DNA of 64,000 nucleotides, from assembly GCA_040774885.1 (NCBI GenBank), contig JAXGTO010000007.1:1-64000 (forward strand), read 5' to 3'. A program made the position numbers and the translations under genes. The DNA is from JAXGTO01 sp040774885 (GTDB taxonomy: Bacteria; Actinomycetota; Coriobacteriia; Coriobacteriales; Eggerthellaceae). This document shows, in pieces, positions 24,628 to 34,166 of the stretch (positions within the stretch are counted from its first letter, which is position 1; every line of letters begins with the position of its first letter). Below the pieces are notes generated by a model. It saw only the letters and a program-made list of their open reading frames with translations, made no database searches and was not told where the DNA came from.

Positions 24628-25812
24628 TTACAGAGCCGATCGATAGATTTCGCGACAATCGTCCATACGCAGCACTTTGAAACTGCCGAATGCCTCACCT
24701 TTGTTCTGCTGCAGCGTAGGCAGCAATCCTTCGATATCCCCCTCGGACACTCCAAGCTCGCCCAGCGTGGAAGGCATGCCCAAGCTGGTGAAGAATCGCT
24801 GCGTGGCCTCGATGGCACGACGCGCATCGGCGTTGGCGTCTTCGGTGGGCTGAATACCGAACACCTCGCGCCCGTACAGCGCGAACCGCTCGGGGTTTTC
24901 CGCATACACATAGCGCATCCAAGCGGGAAAAAGCACCGCCAAACCAGCGCCGTGGACGATGGTGGGGTCGAACGCCGAAAGCTCATGTTCCAATCCGTGC
25001 GTAGCCCAATCTTCCCTGCGTCCGCAGCCGGCGATGCCGCAGTGTGCCAGCATACCGGTCCACATGATGTTGGCACGCGCCTCGTAGTCGTGCGGCTCCT
25101 CCATCACACGCGGAGCATGGCTGCAGATGGTCTTCATAAGGCCCAAGATCATGTTGTCAGTCACCGAGACCGTGGGGCTCTCGCTGAAGAACCGCTCCAG
25201 CAGGTGGGCGAACATATCCGTGCAGCCAGCCGCCGTCTGGTACGGCGGAAGGCTCATAGTGAGCTCGGGATCCATAAACGATACGCGCGGGCGCAACAGC
25301 GGGTTGTTCATGGAGCTCTTGAGTCCCAGTTCGTCATTGGAAATTACGGTGAATTTGCTCGCCTCGCTGCCCGCAGCGGGGATGGTGAGCACCACGGCCA
25401 AAGGCACGGCAGAATCCAGCGGCACGCAACCGCGTCCCTCGTGGGAATACAAATCCCAGACATCACCATCATAGGGAACGCCGGCCGCCACGGCTTTCGC
25501 AGAGTCGATGACGCTGCCGCCGCCCACAGCGATGATGAAATCGATGCCCTCTTGGCGCACGGTGGCGATTGCACGACGCACCAAGCCCACTTCCGGATTG
25601 GGACGCACGCCGCCCAGTTCCACCGATTCAATGCCGGCAGCGTCCAGAGATTCAATCACCGTATCGAGCAGACCGCTGGATTTGACGCTTCCCTGTCCGT
25701 AGTGCACGAGCACCTTGCGCGCACCCAGTTCTTTGAGCTTTGCACCCACTTGTTCTTCCACGCCGCGCCCGAACACAAAATCGGTCGGCGCGCAAAATTC
25801 GAAGTTTTCCAT
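24628..25812 (-). CDS. Iron-containing alcohol dehydrogenase (YqhD/BdhA type)
   Basis: The 394-residue protein is a group III alcohol dehydrogenase. It shows the nucleotide-binding VGGGSVIDSAKA (near residue 96), the PAAGSEASKF segment, and the metal-binding His residues in DMFAHLLERF and GLEHELSAFDPTIVHGAGLAVL. The closest well-known forms are NAD(P)H-dependent butanol dehydrogenase BdhA and aldehyde reductase YqhD, which reduce aldehydes to alcohols. An AGGGAGAACC site precedes the ATG. It is a single-gene unit with its own terminator; substrate and cofactor preference cannot be read from the sequence. Confidence 0.92.
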   Translation of the reverse strand: MENFEFCAPTDFVFGRGVEEQVGAKLKELGARKVLVHYGQGSVKSSGLLDTVIESLDAAGIESVELGGVRPNPEVGLVRRAIATVRQEGIDFIIAVGGGSVIDSAKAVAAGVPYDGDVWDLYSHEGRGCVPLDSAVPLAVVLTIPAAGSEASKFTVISNDELGLKSSMNNPLLRPRVSFMDPELTMSLPPYQTAAGCTDMFAHLLERFFSESPTVSVTDNMILGLMKTICSHAPRVMEEPHDYEARANIMWTGMLAHCGIAGCGRREDWATHGLEHELSAFDPTIVHGAGLAVLFPAWMRYVYAENPERFALYGREVFGIQPTEDANADARRAIEATQRFFTSLGMPSTLGELGVSEGDIEGLLPTLQQNKGEAFGSFKVLRMDDCREIYRSAL

Positions 25813-25955
25813 GCGGTTCTCCCTCCCAACATGTCATCTAATCCAAGGCGCCATGATACCGCAGCAAAGCATGCACAGCTTGCAACCGACGCATATTGAT
25901 ACAATAGGACACGTTGATCGGATTGTCTTAGATGACCGAGGGGAACGAGGGGACT

Positions 25956-27668
25956 ATGTTCTGTCCGAACTGCGGAAACCAGATAGACGATACCGTGTCG
26001 TTTTGCACGCACTGCGGCGCCCCTATCGAAAACGGCACCTTGGAACCCGAGGCATCTTCGACGCCGCATCAAACCAGCGATGCCGCCGAAAGTCCTTCAA
26101 CCCAGTCCGCAAAACCGCCTGTCGGAACGAAAACCGATTCATCCTCTAAAAGGCGAGCCCCGATGATTGCCGTCATAATCGCAAGCGTCCTGGTCGTGTT
26201 GGTGCTGGGAAGCTATTTGCTATGGCAGACCTTCATGGCGCCCTCCTCTGCAACCACAACGCACGCCATCGTGCTTCCCGTTGAAGCCGAAGGCTACAGC
26301 GATGCCACCAGCACCCCCATCCCCCTGCAAGTGACCGGCACGACGTCGGCCGGCGAAGAGATAAACGAAACCGCCTATCTGAGCGCCGATGGAACGGGCC
26401 TGAAACTGGAACCTGGCACTTATTCTGTGCAAGTGGCCGCCTCGCCTTTGAGCGAAGACGGGACCTTCTACGAAATGCCCGATGCATCATACGAGATAAC
26501 GGTTGGCAACGATCTGGCGGCTGGAGAATCACTGTCTTTGCCTGACGGCCAAGCGGTAAAACTCGACGTGGCCGACCCGACCACCGTCACCGACCAGCAG
26601 CGGGCCGATGCCGAACAGTATGCAGAGGCCAGCGGAACGAACATCGATATCGATGCCGCTACGCAAGCCACCGACAATTTGCAGGCATGCTATCAGGCAT
26701 ATGACGAAGTGCTTCAGCAATATGAAACCGCCGTCAACTCTAATTTCGCCACCACGGGTTCGCTGGTGGGCACTCATGCGAACATACCTGCCGACAACTT
26801 GAAATACTACGAATATGCAATGGTCGACATCAACGAAGACAGCATTCCAGAACTGTTCATCCGCGGCAAATCAGAAGAAAACGATGAAGGAATCATCCTC
26901 GACTTGATAACGTTTCGCAACGGATCCATTGCGCGTATCTGGGATGGCGCGCTTAGTGAACGGTCGGCTTTCACCCTTTGCGAAGACGACACGCTGTACT
27001 ATCGCGGAAGCGGAGGGGCGTCACGAGGCACCTCAGCCATTTATCGTCTGCCCAGCGAGGGGACATCGCTTGAGGTAGTTGAAAAGGTAGAGTGGGACGC
27101 ACCGGGGGCCGATAAGCCCGTTTACACTTACACCGATTCCGCAGGCACCTCTCGCTCCAGTTCCTCGGACGAAGCGAATGCGTTGCAATCAAAACACCCC
27201 GCACGCACCGACATCACCTGGAAGTCCGTCAACAACTACACCTCTCCCACCGCCAACCAATCGACGGCCGGCACTGCCGACTCAGCTGCAGCGCAGCAGA
27301 CGGCGCAAGACTTCCTCACTGCTTGGTTCTCGCAATGGAAGTTCGTCGATGGAAAAATGGTCACCATCAGCTCCGACACGCGTGCCGACAGTCTGAAGCA
27401 CCTGAACCCGAACACCTCTTTTTACCAAGACTTCTCCAGCGGAGGCGTGGGCAGCTTCAGCTACAAGAGCGTGGCAACCTGCTGCCTGGAAACAACGGCC
27501 CAATCTATTGGGTCGGGCGTGTTCCATTGCGGCGTGCGTTATTGGGGCACGCAAAATACCTTCACCGAAGACGAGATCAGGAGCACGCTGGGCGACGGAA
27601 ATTGGATGTATTTCGACATCACAGTAGGGTCCGACGGACTGATCTCAAACGTGGTTAAAAGTTCATGA
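25956..27668 (+). CDS. Zinc-ribbon, single-pass membrane protein with extracellular domain
   Basis: The 570-residue protein begins with a double CxxC zinc ribbon (MFCPNCGNQ and CTHCG, residues 2-25). A Ser/Pro-rich linker, one membrane helix (about 70-92) and a large extracellular part follow. That part includes a repeat-poor region with NPATSF-like segments and a DINEDSIPELFIRG stretch (near residue 292), an acidic calcium-loop-like element also seen in other secreted bacterial proteins. ATG 25956 follows a GAGGGG site and keeps the cysteines at the very start. Proteins of this layout are common in Eggerthellaceae and have no assigned function. The next gene is an NfrB-like glycosyltransferase. 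Confidence 0.75.
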   Translation: MFCPNCGNQIDDTVSFCTHCGAPIENGTLEPEASSTPHQTSDAAESPSTQSAKPPVGTKTDSSSKRRAPMIAVIIASVLVVLVLGSYLLWQTFMAPSSATTTHAIVLPVEAEGYSDATSTPIPLQVTGTTSAGEEINETAYLSADGTGLKLEPGTYSVQVAASPLSEDGTFYEMPDASYEITVGNDLAAGESLSLPDGQAVKLDVADPTTVTDQQRADAEQYAEASGTNIDIDAATQATDNLQACYQAYDEVLQQYETAVNSNFATTGSLVGTHANIPADNLKYYEYAMVDINEDSIPELFIRGKSEENDEGIILDLITFRNGSIARIWDGALSERSAFTLCEDDTLYYRGSGGASRGTSAIYRLPSEGTSLEVVEKVEWDAPGADKPVYTYTDSAGTSRSSSSDEANALQSKHPARTDITWKSVNNYTSPTANQSTAGTADSAAAQQTAQDFLTAWFSQWKFVDGKMVTISSDTRADSLKHLNPNTSFYQDFSSGGVGSFSYKSVATCCLETTAQSIGSGVFHCGVRYWGTQNTFTEDEIRSTLGDGNWMYFDITVGSDGLISNVVKSS

Positions 27669-27792
27669 TGATGAGGAGATTCTGACACGCCACGACAATT
27701 ATGTTAGCATTTCACTCCTATTAATCGATTTGAAGAGCTCTGCGACGATTGGGTGATCGGCGTTTTGCGCCTCAGGATCAATCGGGTGGAAT

Positions 27793-29847
27793 ATGGGTAC
27801 TGTCGTTGTCGTCATCGGGTTTATCGTAGCGTTCGCTTTCGTCTTCTTTGGAATAGACGATCTGTTCGTTGATGTGTTCGCACTGTTCAAGCGGGCAAAA
27901 CCAGAACAGCTCGATCTGAAAGGCCTTGAGCGCAAACCACCGAAGATGCAAGCCATCATCATCGCCTGCTGGCATGAAGATGCCGTCATCGAATCGGTTG
28001 TGGACAATCTAGTGGCCTCGATCCAATATCCCGCAGACCAATACCGCGTGTTCATCGGCACCTATCCCAACGACCCCGCCACCCAGGCGGCCGCCGACCG
28101 CCTGTGTGCGCGCCACGACAATGTGGTGAAATTGGTAAATGCCACCGAAGGACCCACCAGCAAAGCCGATATGCTCAATTATGGATTCACCGCCATCCGA
28201 GCTTACGAGAAAGCCCATACCCTGCAATTCGCAGGCGTAACCATCCACGATTCAGAAGATGTGGTCCATCCCTTCGAACTGCGCGCCACCAATGATCTGC
28301 TCGATGACCATGAAGCGCTCCAATACCCCGTTTTCCCGCTGATGCGTCTACCGCGTTTGCGCACCTTCTTCCGCACGCTCACATCAGGCACCTATGCCGA
28401 CGAATTCGCCGAGCACCATTATCGGACCATGGTGATGCGCGACTCGCTTGCCTTCGTCCCTTCCGCGGGCACCGGGTTCGTTCTGCGCCGCGACGTGTTC
28501 GAGGCTTTCGAAGGTGAAGACTTGCTGCCCGATGATTGCCTGACCGAAGATTACAAGCTTTCACTGCAGCTTGCATTCAAAGGGATCAAGGTGCATTACG
28601 TATTGGAACGCCTGCCGCGCATCGATGAATCGCGCGATTCCAGCTGGGACCATATTGCCACCCGTTCCATCTTCCCCTCGACATTCAAAACCGCTGTGCG
28701 CCAAAAATCACGCTGGGTGTACGGCATCACCATGCAAAGCGCCAGCTTGAAAGACGTATTCGGTCGCAACAACCTCACTGTGCTCGAGCGCATCTTTTTG
28801 TACAAGGACCTGAAGGCCAAGTTTTCCAATTTCGTGCTGGTTCCCGGCTACCTGGTGTTCGTCTATTTCGTCTGCCAACTCATCTGGCCCGACCTGCCCG
28901 TCATGTATCCGACTTGCACACCCGGATGGTGGCTGTGCATCATGTTGCTCCTGATGATGATCGAGCGTCAGGTATTGCGCGGAAAAGCCCTGCTCCACAT
29001 CTATGGCAAACGGCAAATGGCGCTCGCCTGCTTGCTGCCTCCTTTATTCCCCATTCGGCTGATCTGGGGAAACATCATCAACATCTGCGCAACCGCAAAG
29101 GCATGGTGGCAAAAAGCCACCCTGCGCCGCACGAATCGCAAAACGGAATCCGAATCGGATGTTCAAGAAGCTGCGCCTTCCGTCGATCCGCTCGATGCAG
29201 TGCTCGACGACGAGAATATCCCCGTAAAACCCGAATGGAAGAAGACCGATCACGAGTTCTTGCCGACTGAAGTGCTACGGCGCTATCACAGACTCCTCGG
29301 CGACTATCTGCTGTTGTTTGAGTCCGTGGATGCAACCGACCTCAAAGAAGCCCTGAAGGCATCGCAAGAAGAAAAGAAGCCGCTGGGGTCCTATCTCATA
29401 GAAAACTCCGAAGCCACGCCGGATCAAGTGGCCTCGGCGGTAGCGGCACTCGACTGCACGGTAGCTCTGGGGACCGCCTGCGAAGACGGAACACCCCTCC
29501 GACTCTCGCCGTGCACAGGATGCAACATTCGAGAGTGGCAAACCCTTCACGCGTTGCCGCTCTTGCACACGGCCGAAGGATGGGTGGCAGCATTTCCGCA
29601 AGACGAAGCTTCCAGCATGAGCAGGGTGCATGAAGGCGCAGTGTTTCCCGTAGTGGCTGTCGAAAGCGCCATTGATGCAGGGCTGAACGAAACGAGCCGC
29701 ACCGCCATCGACGGCAGCGAAGAGGTGGCGTCTCTGGTCGACGAAGGCATCATCACCTTGGCCCAAGCAGGACTGGTCGTCGGCTATGCTTTGAACCTGC
29801 AGGCACGGTGCCGCACCGTCATGGACACGATGGGAATCGCGCTTTGA
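27793..29847 (+). CDS. NfrB-like membrane glycosyltransferase with MshEN-type C-terminal domain
   Basis: The 684-residue protein has an N-terminal membrane helix. A family 2 glycosyltransferase domain follows, with an acidic DSED motif near residue 155, the TED segment near 253 and a QxxRW motif (QKSRWVY near 304). Several membrane helices come next (about 350-440). From about residue 497 the HRLLGDYLL and LGSYLIE elements match the MshEN fold, which binds cyclic di-GMP in MshE and NfrB. E. coli NfrB makes an exopolysaccharide under c-di-GMP control, so this protein may do likewise at the cell surface. No nfrA partner is expected without an outer membrane. The polymer is unknown. Confidence 0.85.
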   Translation: MGTVVVVIGFIVAFAFVFFGIDDLFVDVFALFKRAKPEQLDLKGLERKPPKMQAIIIACWHEDAVIESVVDNLVASIQYPADQYRVFIGTYPNDPATQAAADRLCARHDNVVKLVNATEGPTSKADMLNYGFTAIRAYEKAHTLQFAGVTIHDSEDVVHPFELRATNDLLDDHEALQYPVFPLMRLPRLRTFFRTLTSGTYADEFAEHHYRTMVMRDSLAFVPSAGTGFVLRRDVFEAFEGEDLLPDDCLTEDYKLSLQLAFKGIKVHYVLERLPRIDESRDSSWDHIATRSIFPSTFKTAVRQKSRWVYGITMQSASLKDVFGRNNLTVLERIFLYKDLKAKFSNFVLVPGYLVFVYFVCQLIWPDLPVMYPTCTPGWWLCIMLLLMMIERQVLRGKALLHIYGKRQMALACLLPPLFPIRLIWGNIINICATAKAWWQKATLRRTNRKTESESDVQEAAPSVDPLDAVLDDENIPVKPEWKKTDHEFLPTEVLRRYHRLLGDYLLLFESVDATDLKEALKASQEEKKPLGSYLIENSEATPDQVASAVAALDCTVALGTACEDGTPLRLSPCTGCNIREWQTLHALPLLHTAEGWVAAFPQDEASSMSRVHEGAVFPVVAVESAIDAGLNETSRTAIDGSEEVASLVDEGIITLAQAGLVVGYALNLQARCRTVMDTMGIAL

Positions 29848-29855
29848 GGAAAACG

Positions 29856-29881
29856 AAGCGGCCGCCCAAAGGCGGCCGCTT
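29856..29881 (+). terminator. Hairpin terminator after the glycosyltransferase
   Basis: AAGCGGCCGCC (29856-29866) pairs perfectly with GGCGGCCGCTT (29871-29881) around CAAA, eight bases after the stop codon. It could serve the convergent ferritin gene as well. Confidence 0.75.
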
Positions 29882-29910
29882 GGCAATCGAGTGGTTCTGC
29901 GACCCCGGGG

Positions 29911-30426
29911 TTAAGCGGTGACCAGCGGACTCGCTTGGTTGTACACGCGCGCAGCGTATTCCTGGTCCAGATCGTAGAGGGCCTTGGCATTCGACCCAAA
30001 CAGGCGCATCTTATCTACCATGTCGGTGGCGTTCTCTTCTTCTTCGCCCTGCTCGGTGATGAACCAATCCAAGAACTTCATGGTGCGATAGTCCTTTGCC
30101 GTGTCAGCGGCCGTGTAAATGTCGTTGATCAGGCTGGTAACGTACTTCTCGTGCTCCAAACCGGCTATCAGCGGATCGATGTTCTTCTTGAACACCTTGT
30201 CGGGCTTGGCGATGGCGGTCATGGTCACCTTTTCGCCGGAAGCATGCAGGTAGTTGCGCAGGATGAGGGCATGGTCGCGCTCTTCGGCAGCTTGGATCAT
30301 GTACCAATTGGCGTAGCCCTTCAGGCCTTCTTCCTCATAGTAGTCGGCGAAGGTCATATAGAGATAGGCCGAATAGAGTTCCTTGTTGATCTGCTGGTTC
30401 AAAAGCTTGCGCACTGTTTTATCCAT
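29911..30426 (-). CDS. Ferritin
   Basis: The 171-residue protein is a four-helix ferritin of normal length. The ferroxidase ligands appear as Glu in NKELYSAYLYM (near residue 17) and Glu-x-x-His in AAEERDHA (near 49-53). A further Glu lies in ISGLEHEKYV-like sequence (near 94), and Gln/Glu in FITEQGEEEE (near 127). It should store iron as ferric oxide in the cytoplasm. An ACAGGAGAT site precedes the ATG. No DtxR-type box was seen immediately upstream, unlike the feo genes. Confidence 0.94.
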   Translation of the reverse strand: MDKTVRKLLNQQINKELYSAYLYMTFADYYEEEGLKGYANWYMIQAAEERDHALILRNYLHASGEKVTMTAIAKPDKVFKKNIDPLIAGLEHEKYVTSLINDIYTAADTAKDYRTMKFLDWFITEQGEEEENATDMVDKMRLFGSNAKALYDLDQEYAARVYNQASPLVTA

Positions 30427-30476
30427 GACATCTCCTGTTCCGTATATTTCTTATTGCGACAATATCCTAACACTAA

Positions 30477-30507
30477 ATGGGCCCCGCAGGATATCTGCAG
30501 GGCCCAT
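30477..30507. terminator. Hairpin terminator of the psr-like operon
   Basis: ATGGGCCCCGCAG (30477-30489) pairs with CTGCAGGGCCCAT (30495-30507) with one C-A mismatch. It lies 32 bases after the NrfD-like stop on the minus strand. Confidence 0.7.
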
Positions 30508-30538
30508 CGTCATCGTTGCGACACCTTTGCTTGCATGA

Positions 30539-31426
30539 TCAGGAAACGATCACCAGAGGAAGCGCAGCCACGATGATCAAGTAGCGCAGCAGGAAGCCGC
30601 CTACCAGCACACCGCATTCGCCGAAGATGCTCAGGTACTTCGAAGCCGTGGAGGTCTCGATCTTCTTTGTGATGTAGATCGGGTACGCCTCGATGCACGT
30701 CGGCACGATCAAGCCGATGATGATCAATCCCAGCCAGAAAGCCGGGGCGTAATCCCCCATGACCAAGCTCATCACCGATGCGTTGGCGGCATCGCCATCG
30801 GACGCCACGACGAACAGCAGCGCCGCGATGAGGACCAGCTCGGTGATCGGCAGGAAGAAGTGGACCTTCTTGACGTTCCACATGCGCTCGAATTCGTCAC
30901 GGCACACAATCAGCGATCCCAGCATCACGCTGGCAGCGCCGGTCGAAACGGCCGAGACCACGAACAGCACGGGCAGCAGCGGGTTGTTCCACAACGGATA
31001 GGTGTGGACCACGCCCAGCAGCACGCCGGTGTAGGCCGCCACGGCGAAGCCGAACAGGCAGCCGGCCCAGTTGAGCCAACGAGGCACGTTCGCATTGCGC
31101 AGCTCCATGATGGCCACGATGAGCGCGATGACCTCGAAGATGGCCAGAAACACGACGCCCCAGGTCATAATCGAGCTGAAGTTGGTGAGCAGCAGTGCGA
31201 AGCGCATCGGGTTCAAGAAGCCGCCCTTTGCGTCGAACATCAGCAGCACCAGACCGACAGCCACCACGATGGGGGCCACGTACCGACCGATCTTGCGTAC
31301 CGTGGTGCTTTCGGGATAGAGCCACTGCGCGAAGGCGGAGGTTATGAATGCGCCGCCGCCCAAACCTGCCAGAAACAGGTACAGTGCGATGGGCGCATCC
31401 CATACCGGAGTAAATTCCATCATCAT
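30539..31426 (-). CDS. NrfD/PsrC-like quinone-interacting membrane subunit
   Basis: The 295-residue protein has eight predicted membrane helices and belongs to the NrfD/PsrC polysulfide reductase anchor family. Its N-terminus, PIALYLFLAGLGGGAFITSA (about residues 11-30), is typical. Such subunits pass electrons between the menaquinone pool and the Fe-S subunit. The ATG overlaps the stop of the Fe-S gene (TGATG); several consecutive ATG codons (31426, 31423, 31420) could be used. It is the last gene of a Psr/Phs-like operon. Confidence 0.9.
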   Translation of the reverse strand: MMMEFTPVWDAPIALYLFLAGLGGGAFITSAFAQWLYPESTTVRKIGRYVAPIVVAVGLVLLMFDAKGGFLNPMRFALLLTNFSSIMTWGVVFLAIFEVIALIVAIMELRNANVPRWLNWAGCLFGFAVAAYTGVLLGVVHTYPLWNNPLLPVLFVVSAVSTGAASVMLGSLIVCRDEFERMWNVKKVHFFLPITELVLIAALLFVVASDGDAANASVMSLVMGDYAPAFWLGLIIIGLIVPTCIEAYPIYITKKIETSTASKYLSIFGECGVLVGGFLLRYLIIVAALPLVIVS

Positions 31427-31968
31427 CACCTCACGTAGTAGATCTTGGCCTTGGTCAAATCGCCCGCGATCGGTTTCGCGTTCAATTCGACGATGGCCTT
31501 TGACAGTTCGCTATCGGGGTCATCCAAATCCCCGAAGATGCGCGCCCCCGTGAGGCAGGCTTCAACGCAGCTGCACATGGGCGTGCCGTCTTTAGCCGAC
31601 ACGGTGCAGAAACGGCACTTCTCCACGATGCCCGTTTCTTCATTGCAGACACGCGCGTTGTAGGGGCAGGCCGCCATGCAGTACTTGCAGCCGATGCAGC
31701 GTCCCTGGTCGATGGCGACGATGCCGTCTTCGTTGGTGTACGTGGCACCGGTGGGGCACACCGCCTGGCACGGAGCGTCTTCACAGTGCATGCACTGGAT
31801 GGGCACCGTTTCGACGCTCACGTTGGGATACGTGCCGCGTTCGCGCTCTTCGTAATGGATGAAGTTGTCCTTGGGCCCCAGATCGTTCTGACGATGGCAC
31901 GCCATCACGCAGGCATAGCACCCGATGCACTTCTTGGTATTGATAAGCATTCCGTAACGGGCCATCAT
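31426..31968 (-). CDS. 4Fe-4S ferredoxin subunit of a molybdopterin oxidoreductase
   Basis: The 180-residue protein contains four cysteine groups (CIGCYACVMAC, CMHCEDAPCQAVCP, CIGCKYCMAACP and CRFC with CSCVEAC), as in PsrB/DmsB/NrfC electron-transfer subunits. It should link the catalytic subunit to the NrfD-like anchor. It has no Tat signal of its own and would be carried with its partner. The start overlaps the catalytic subunit stop (ATGA at 31965-31968); a second ATG follows immediately. Confidence 0.93.
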   Translation of the reverse strand: MMARYGMLINTKKCIGCYACVMACHRQNDLGPKDNFIHYEERERGTYPNVSVETVPIQCMHCEDAPCQAVCPTGATYTNEDGIVAIDQGRCIGCKYCMAACPYNARVCNEETGIVEKCRFCTVSAKDGTPMCSCVEACLTGARIFGDLDDPDSELSKAIVELNAKPIAGDLTKAKIYYVR

Positions 31969-34166
31969 GCACCTGCTTTCTTCACCGTGACGCAAACCTC
32001 ATGCGTCATGGCCGCCCCGTATCCTGGTTCGATATGGAACGGAACGTAATCCATCGGGCGCAATCCGACGTCATAAGCCGTCTTCTGCTCCTTGACCGTG
32101 CAACCGTACGCACCAGGCATGAACAGCACGCCCGGTTTGATGCGCTGCGTCACCTTGGCCCGCGTGGTACCCGAATGCTGGTCGTTGGTGATGGTGATAT
32201 CGTCGCCATCGGAGATTCCCAGGCGATCGGCATCTTCTGCAGAAATCCATGCGGCCGTCAGGTTGTAGTCCTTGGTCAGCTGCATCAGCTCTTCGTTGTC
32301 GGCCGTCATGGTGTGACTGTGAATGGCCTGTTTGCCTTCGATAAGGCGCAGCTCGTTGCCCAAGGGCTCGGTGAGCGGCTCAATCCATTCAGGTGCCGCT
32401 GACAAACCCGCCTTCGCGCAGTCTTCGCTGGTGAAGTCGATCTTGCCGGAAGCGGTCTTCCATGTGGGAGCCGTGCCGTATTCGAACGCCTTGTCGTTGA
32501 AGTAGATGGTGCCGTTGTTCACCAGAGCGTCGTAATCGACGTCGACGGAGGCCAACTGGGCGCGCGCCAAGTCCTCTTCGGAAAACTCGAAGTACTGGCC
32601 CACTCCGCATGCTTCGGCCAAGCCGCAGAATATCTCGTCTACCGGCTTGGTGTTGGGATGGACGACATCGAGCACCTGGTTGCGCATGGCAACCGCAGGC
32701 ACCTTGCCGCCGATGAATTCAGGCAGCTCGCTGCGTTCCAGATAGCTGGTGTCGGGCAGCACGTAGTCGCACAGCTTGGCGGTTTCGCTCATCTGCACGT
32801 CGATGCATACGCCCAATTCGAGGTTTGAAAGCGCCTCGGCGGCATAGGCCGGGTTGACGTAGCCGGCAGCCAGGTTGGAGTTGTAGAAGAACATGCCCTT
32901 GAGCTTGCCTTCATGCGCCAACTGGGTGGCATAGGTGTTGGAACCCATGGACGTGAGACCCAGCGGGTATTCCGAAGCGCCGGCGATTTTGCCATCGGGC
33001 TTGGGAACGCTGGGGAACTTGGTCTTGTCCAGGTCGCCCGCCGAAACGCTCGGCGGAAGCAGCGCGCCGCCCTTCTGGTTGTAGCAGCCCAAAAGCGCGT
33101 TGAACAACGCGATGGCGCGGGCCGTTTCACCGGAGTTCTTGTACTGGCAACCGAACGCGCCACGCCAACCGGGTTCGATGGATGCCGCAGGAGCGGCCTT
33201 GGCGAATTCATGGGCCAAGCGGTCGATGACGTTCGAATCGATGCCGGTGATTTCTTCGGCCCAGCTGGTGGTGTACTGGTTCATGGCCTTGGCGTATTCC
33301 TCGAAGCCGTTGCCGTTGGCCTCCACGAACGTTTTGTCGTAGAGCTCCTCTTGGATGAGGATGTTGCTCATGGCCAACACCAGCGCCTGATCGGTGCCGG
33401 GCTTGATGGGCACCCATTCATCGGCGAAGGTGATGGAATTGTTGCAACGCGGGTCGACCAGCACGATATGGGCCCCGTTGTCATGCGCCTTCTGCAGCGC
33501 GGCAACGCTGGCCGGACGGATGGCGTCGGCATAACTGCGTCCGATGAACATGGTCATCTTGGAAGATGCCACGTCACTGGAATACGTGGCTGCGCCGATA
33601 GCCAGCGTCATGCCCGATTCCTTGGAAAGATTGCAGGCAGCGCCATGCGTGTAGCAGTTGGGAGAACCCAACGCATTGATGAAGCGCTTGGAGTAGTACT
33701 TGCCCGAAGGACGGGGATCCTGCACCACGGCCAGCGACTGTGCGCCGGATTCCGAGATGATGTCCTTGACCTTCTGGCCGATTTCTTCATAGGCCTGATC
33801 CCATGAAATAGCCTCGAATTCGCCCTTGGCATTCTTTTTCAAGGGGTCGGTCAGGCGATCTTGGGAATAGGCGATTTGGGTATATGCGTATCCACGGGCG
33901 CAAATCTTGCCCTTGGCATAGGGATGCTCGGTATCGGCAATGCATTTATCCAGCTTGCCGTTCACCACATATGCCGTGAATCCGCATTTGCTCGAGCAGG
34001 CGTTGCACAGCGTATGCACTTGCGAGGTCTCGGGATGCTGTGAGGCCTCGTCAGCGTGCGCCTGCTGCCAAGCGCCGAAGCCAACGTAGCCCGAAAGCCC
34101 GGCGAGCGTTACCGCTCCCGCACTCGAGGCCAGAAAGCTGCGCCTGGTCATTGCGTGATCTGACAT
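31965..34166 (-). CDS. Molybdopterin oxidoreductase, Psr/Phs-like catalytic subunit
   Basis: The 733-residue protein starts with a Tat signal (TRRSFLASSAGAV, residues 6-18). A 4Fe-4S site (CNACSSKCGF, then a further Cys in GKICARG) and the DMSO-reductase-family domains follow. The likely metal-binding Cys is in HGAACNLSKESG at residue 178, as in thiosulfate/polysulfide and arsenate-type enzymes. It should act outside the membrane on an inorganic acceptor, but the substrate is not certain: thiosulfate, polysulfide or another sulfur or arsenic compound. The start at 34166 overlaps the TorD chaperone gene by 19 bases. Confidence 0.9.
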   Translation of the reverse strand: MSDHAMTRRSFLASSAGAVTLAGLSGYVGFGAWQQAHADEASQHPETSQVHTLCNACSSKCGFTAYVVNGKLDKCIADTEHPYAKGKICARGYAYTQIAYSQDRLTDPLKKNAKGEFEAISWDQAYEEIGQKVKDIISESGAQSLAVVQDPRPSGKYYSKRFINALGSPNCYTHGAACNLSKESGMTLAIGAATYSSDVASSKMTMFIGRSYADAIRPASVAALQKAHDNGAHIVLVDPRCNNSITFADEWVPIKPGTDQALVLAMSNILIQEELYDKTFVEANGNGFEEYAKAMNQYTTSWAEEITGIDSNVIDRLAHEFAKAAPAASIEPGWRGAFGCQYKNSGETARAIALFNALLGCYNQKGGALLPPSVSAGDLDKTKFPSVPKPDGKIAGASEYPLGLTSMGSNTYATQLAHEGKLKGMFFYNSNLAAGYVNPAYAAEALSNLELGVCIDVQMSETAKLCDYVLPDTSYLERSELPEFIGGKVPAVAMRNQVLDVVHPNTKPVDEIFCGLAEACGVGQYFEFSEEDLARAQLASVDVDYDALVNNGTIYFNDKAFEYGTAPTWKTASGKIDFTSEDCAKAGLSAAPEWIEPLTEPLGNELRLIEGKQAIHSHTMTADNEELMQLTKDYNLTAAWISAEDADRLGISDGDDITITNDQHSGTTRAKVTQRIKPGVLFMPGAYGCTVKEQKTAYDVGLRPMDYVPFHIEPGYGAAMTHEVCVTVKKAGA

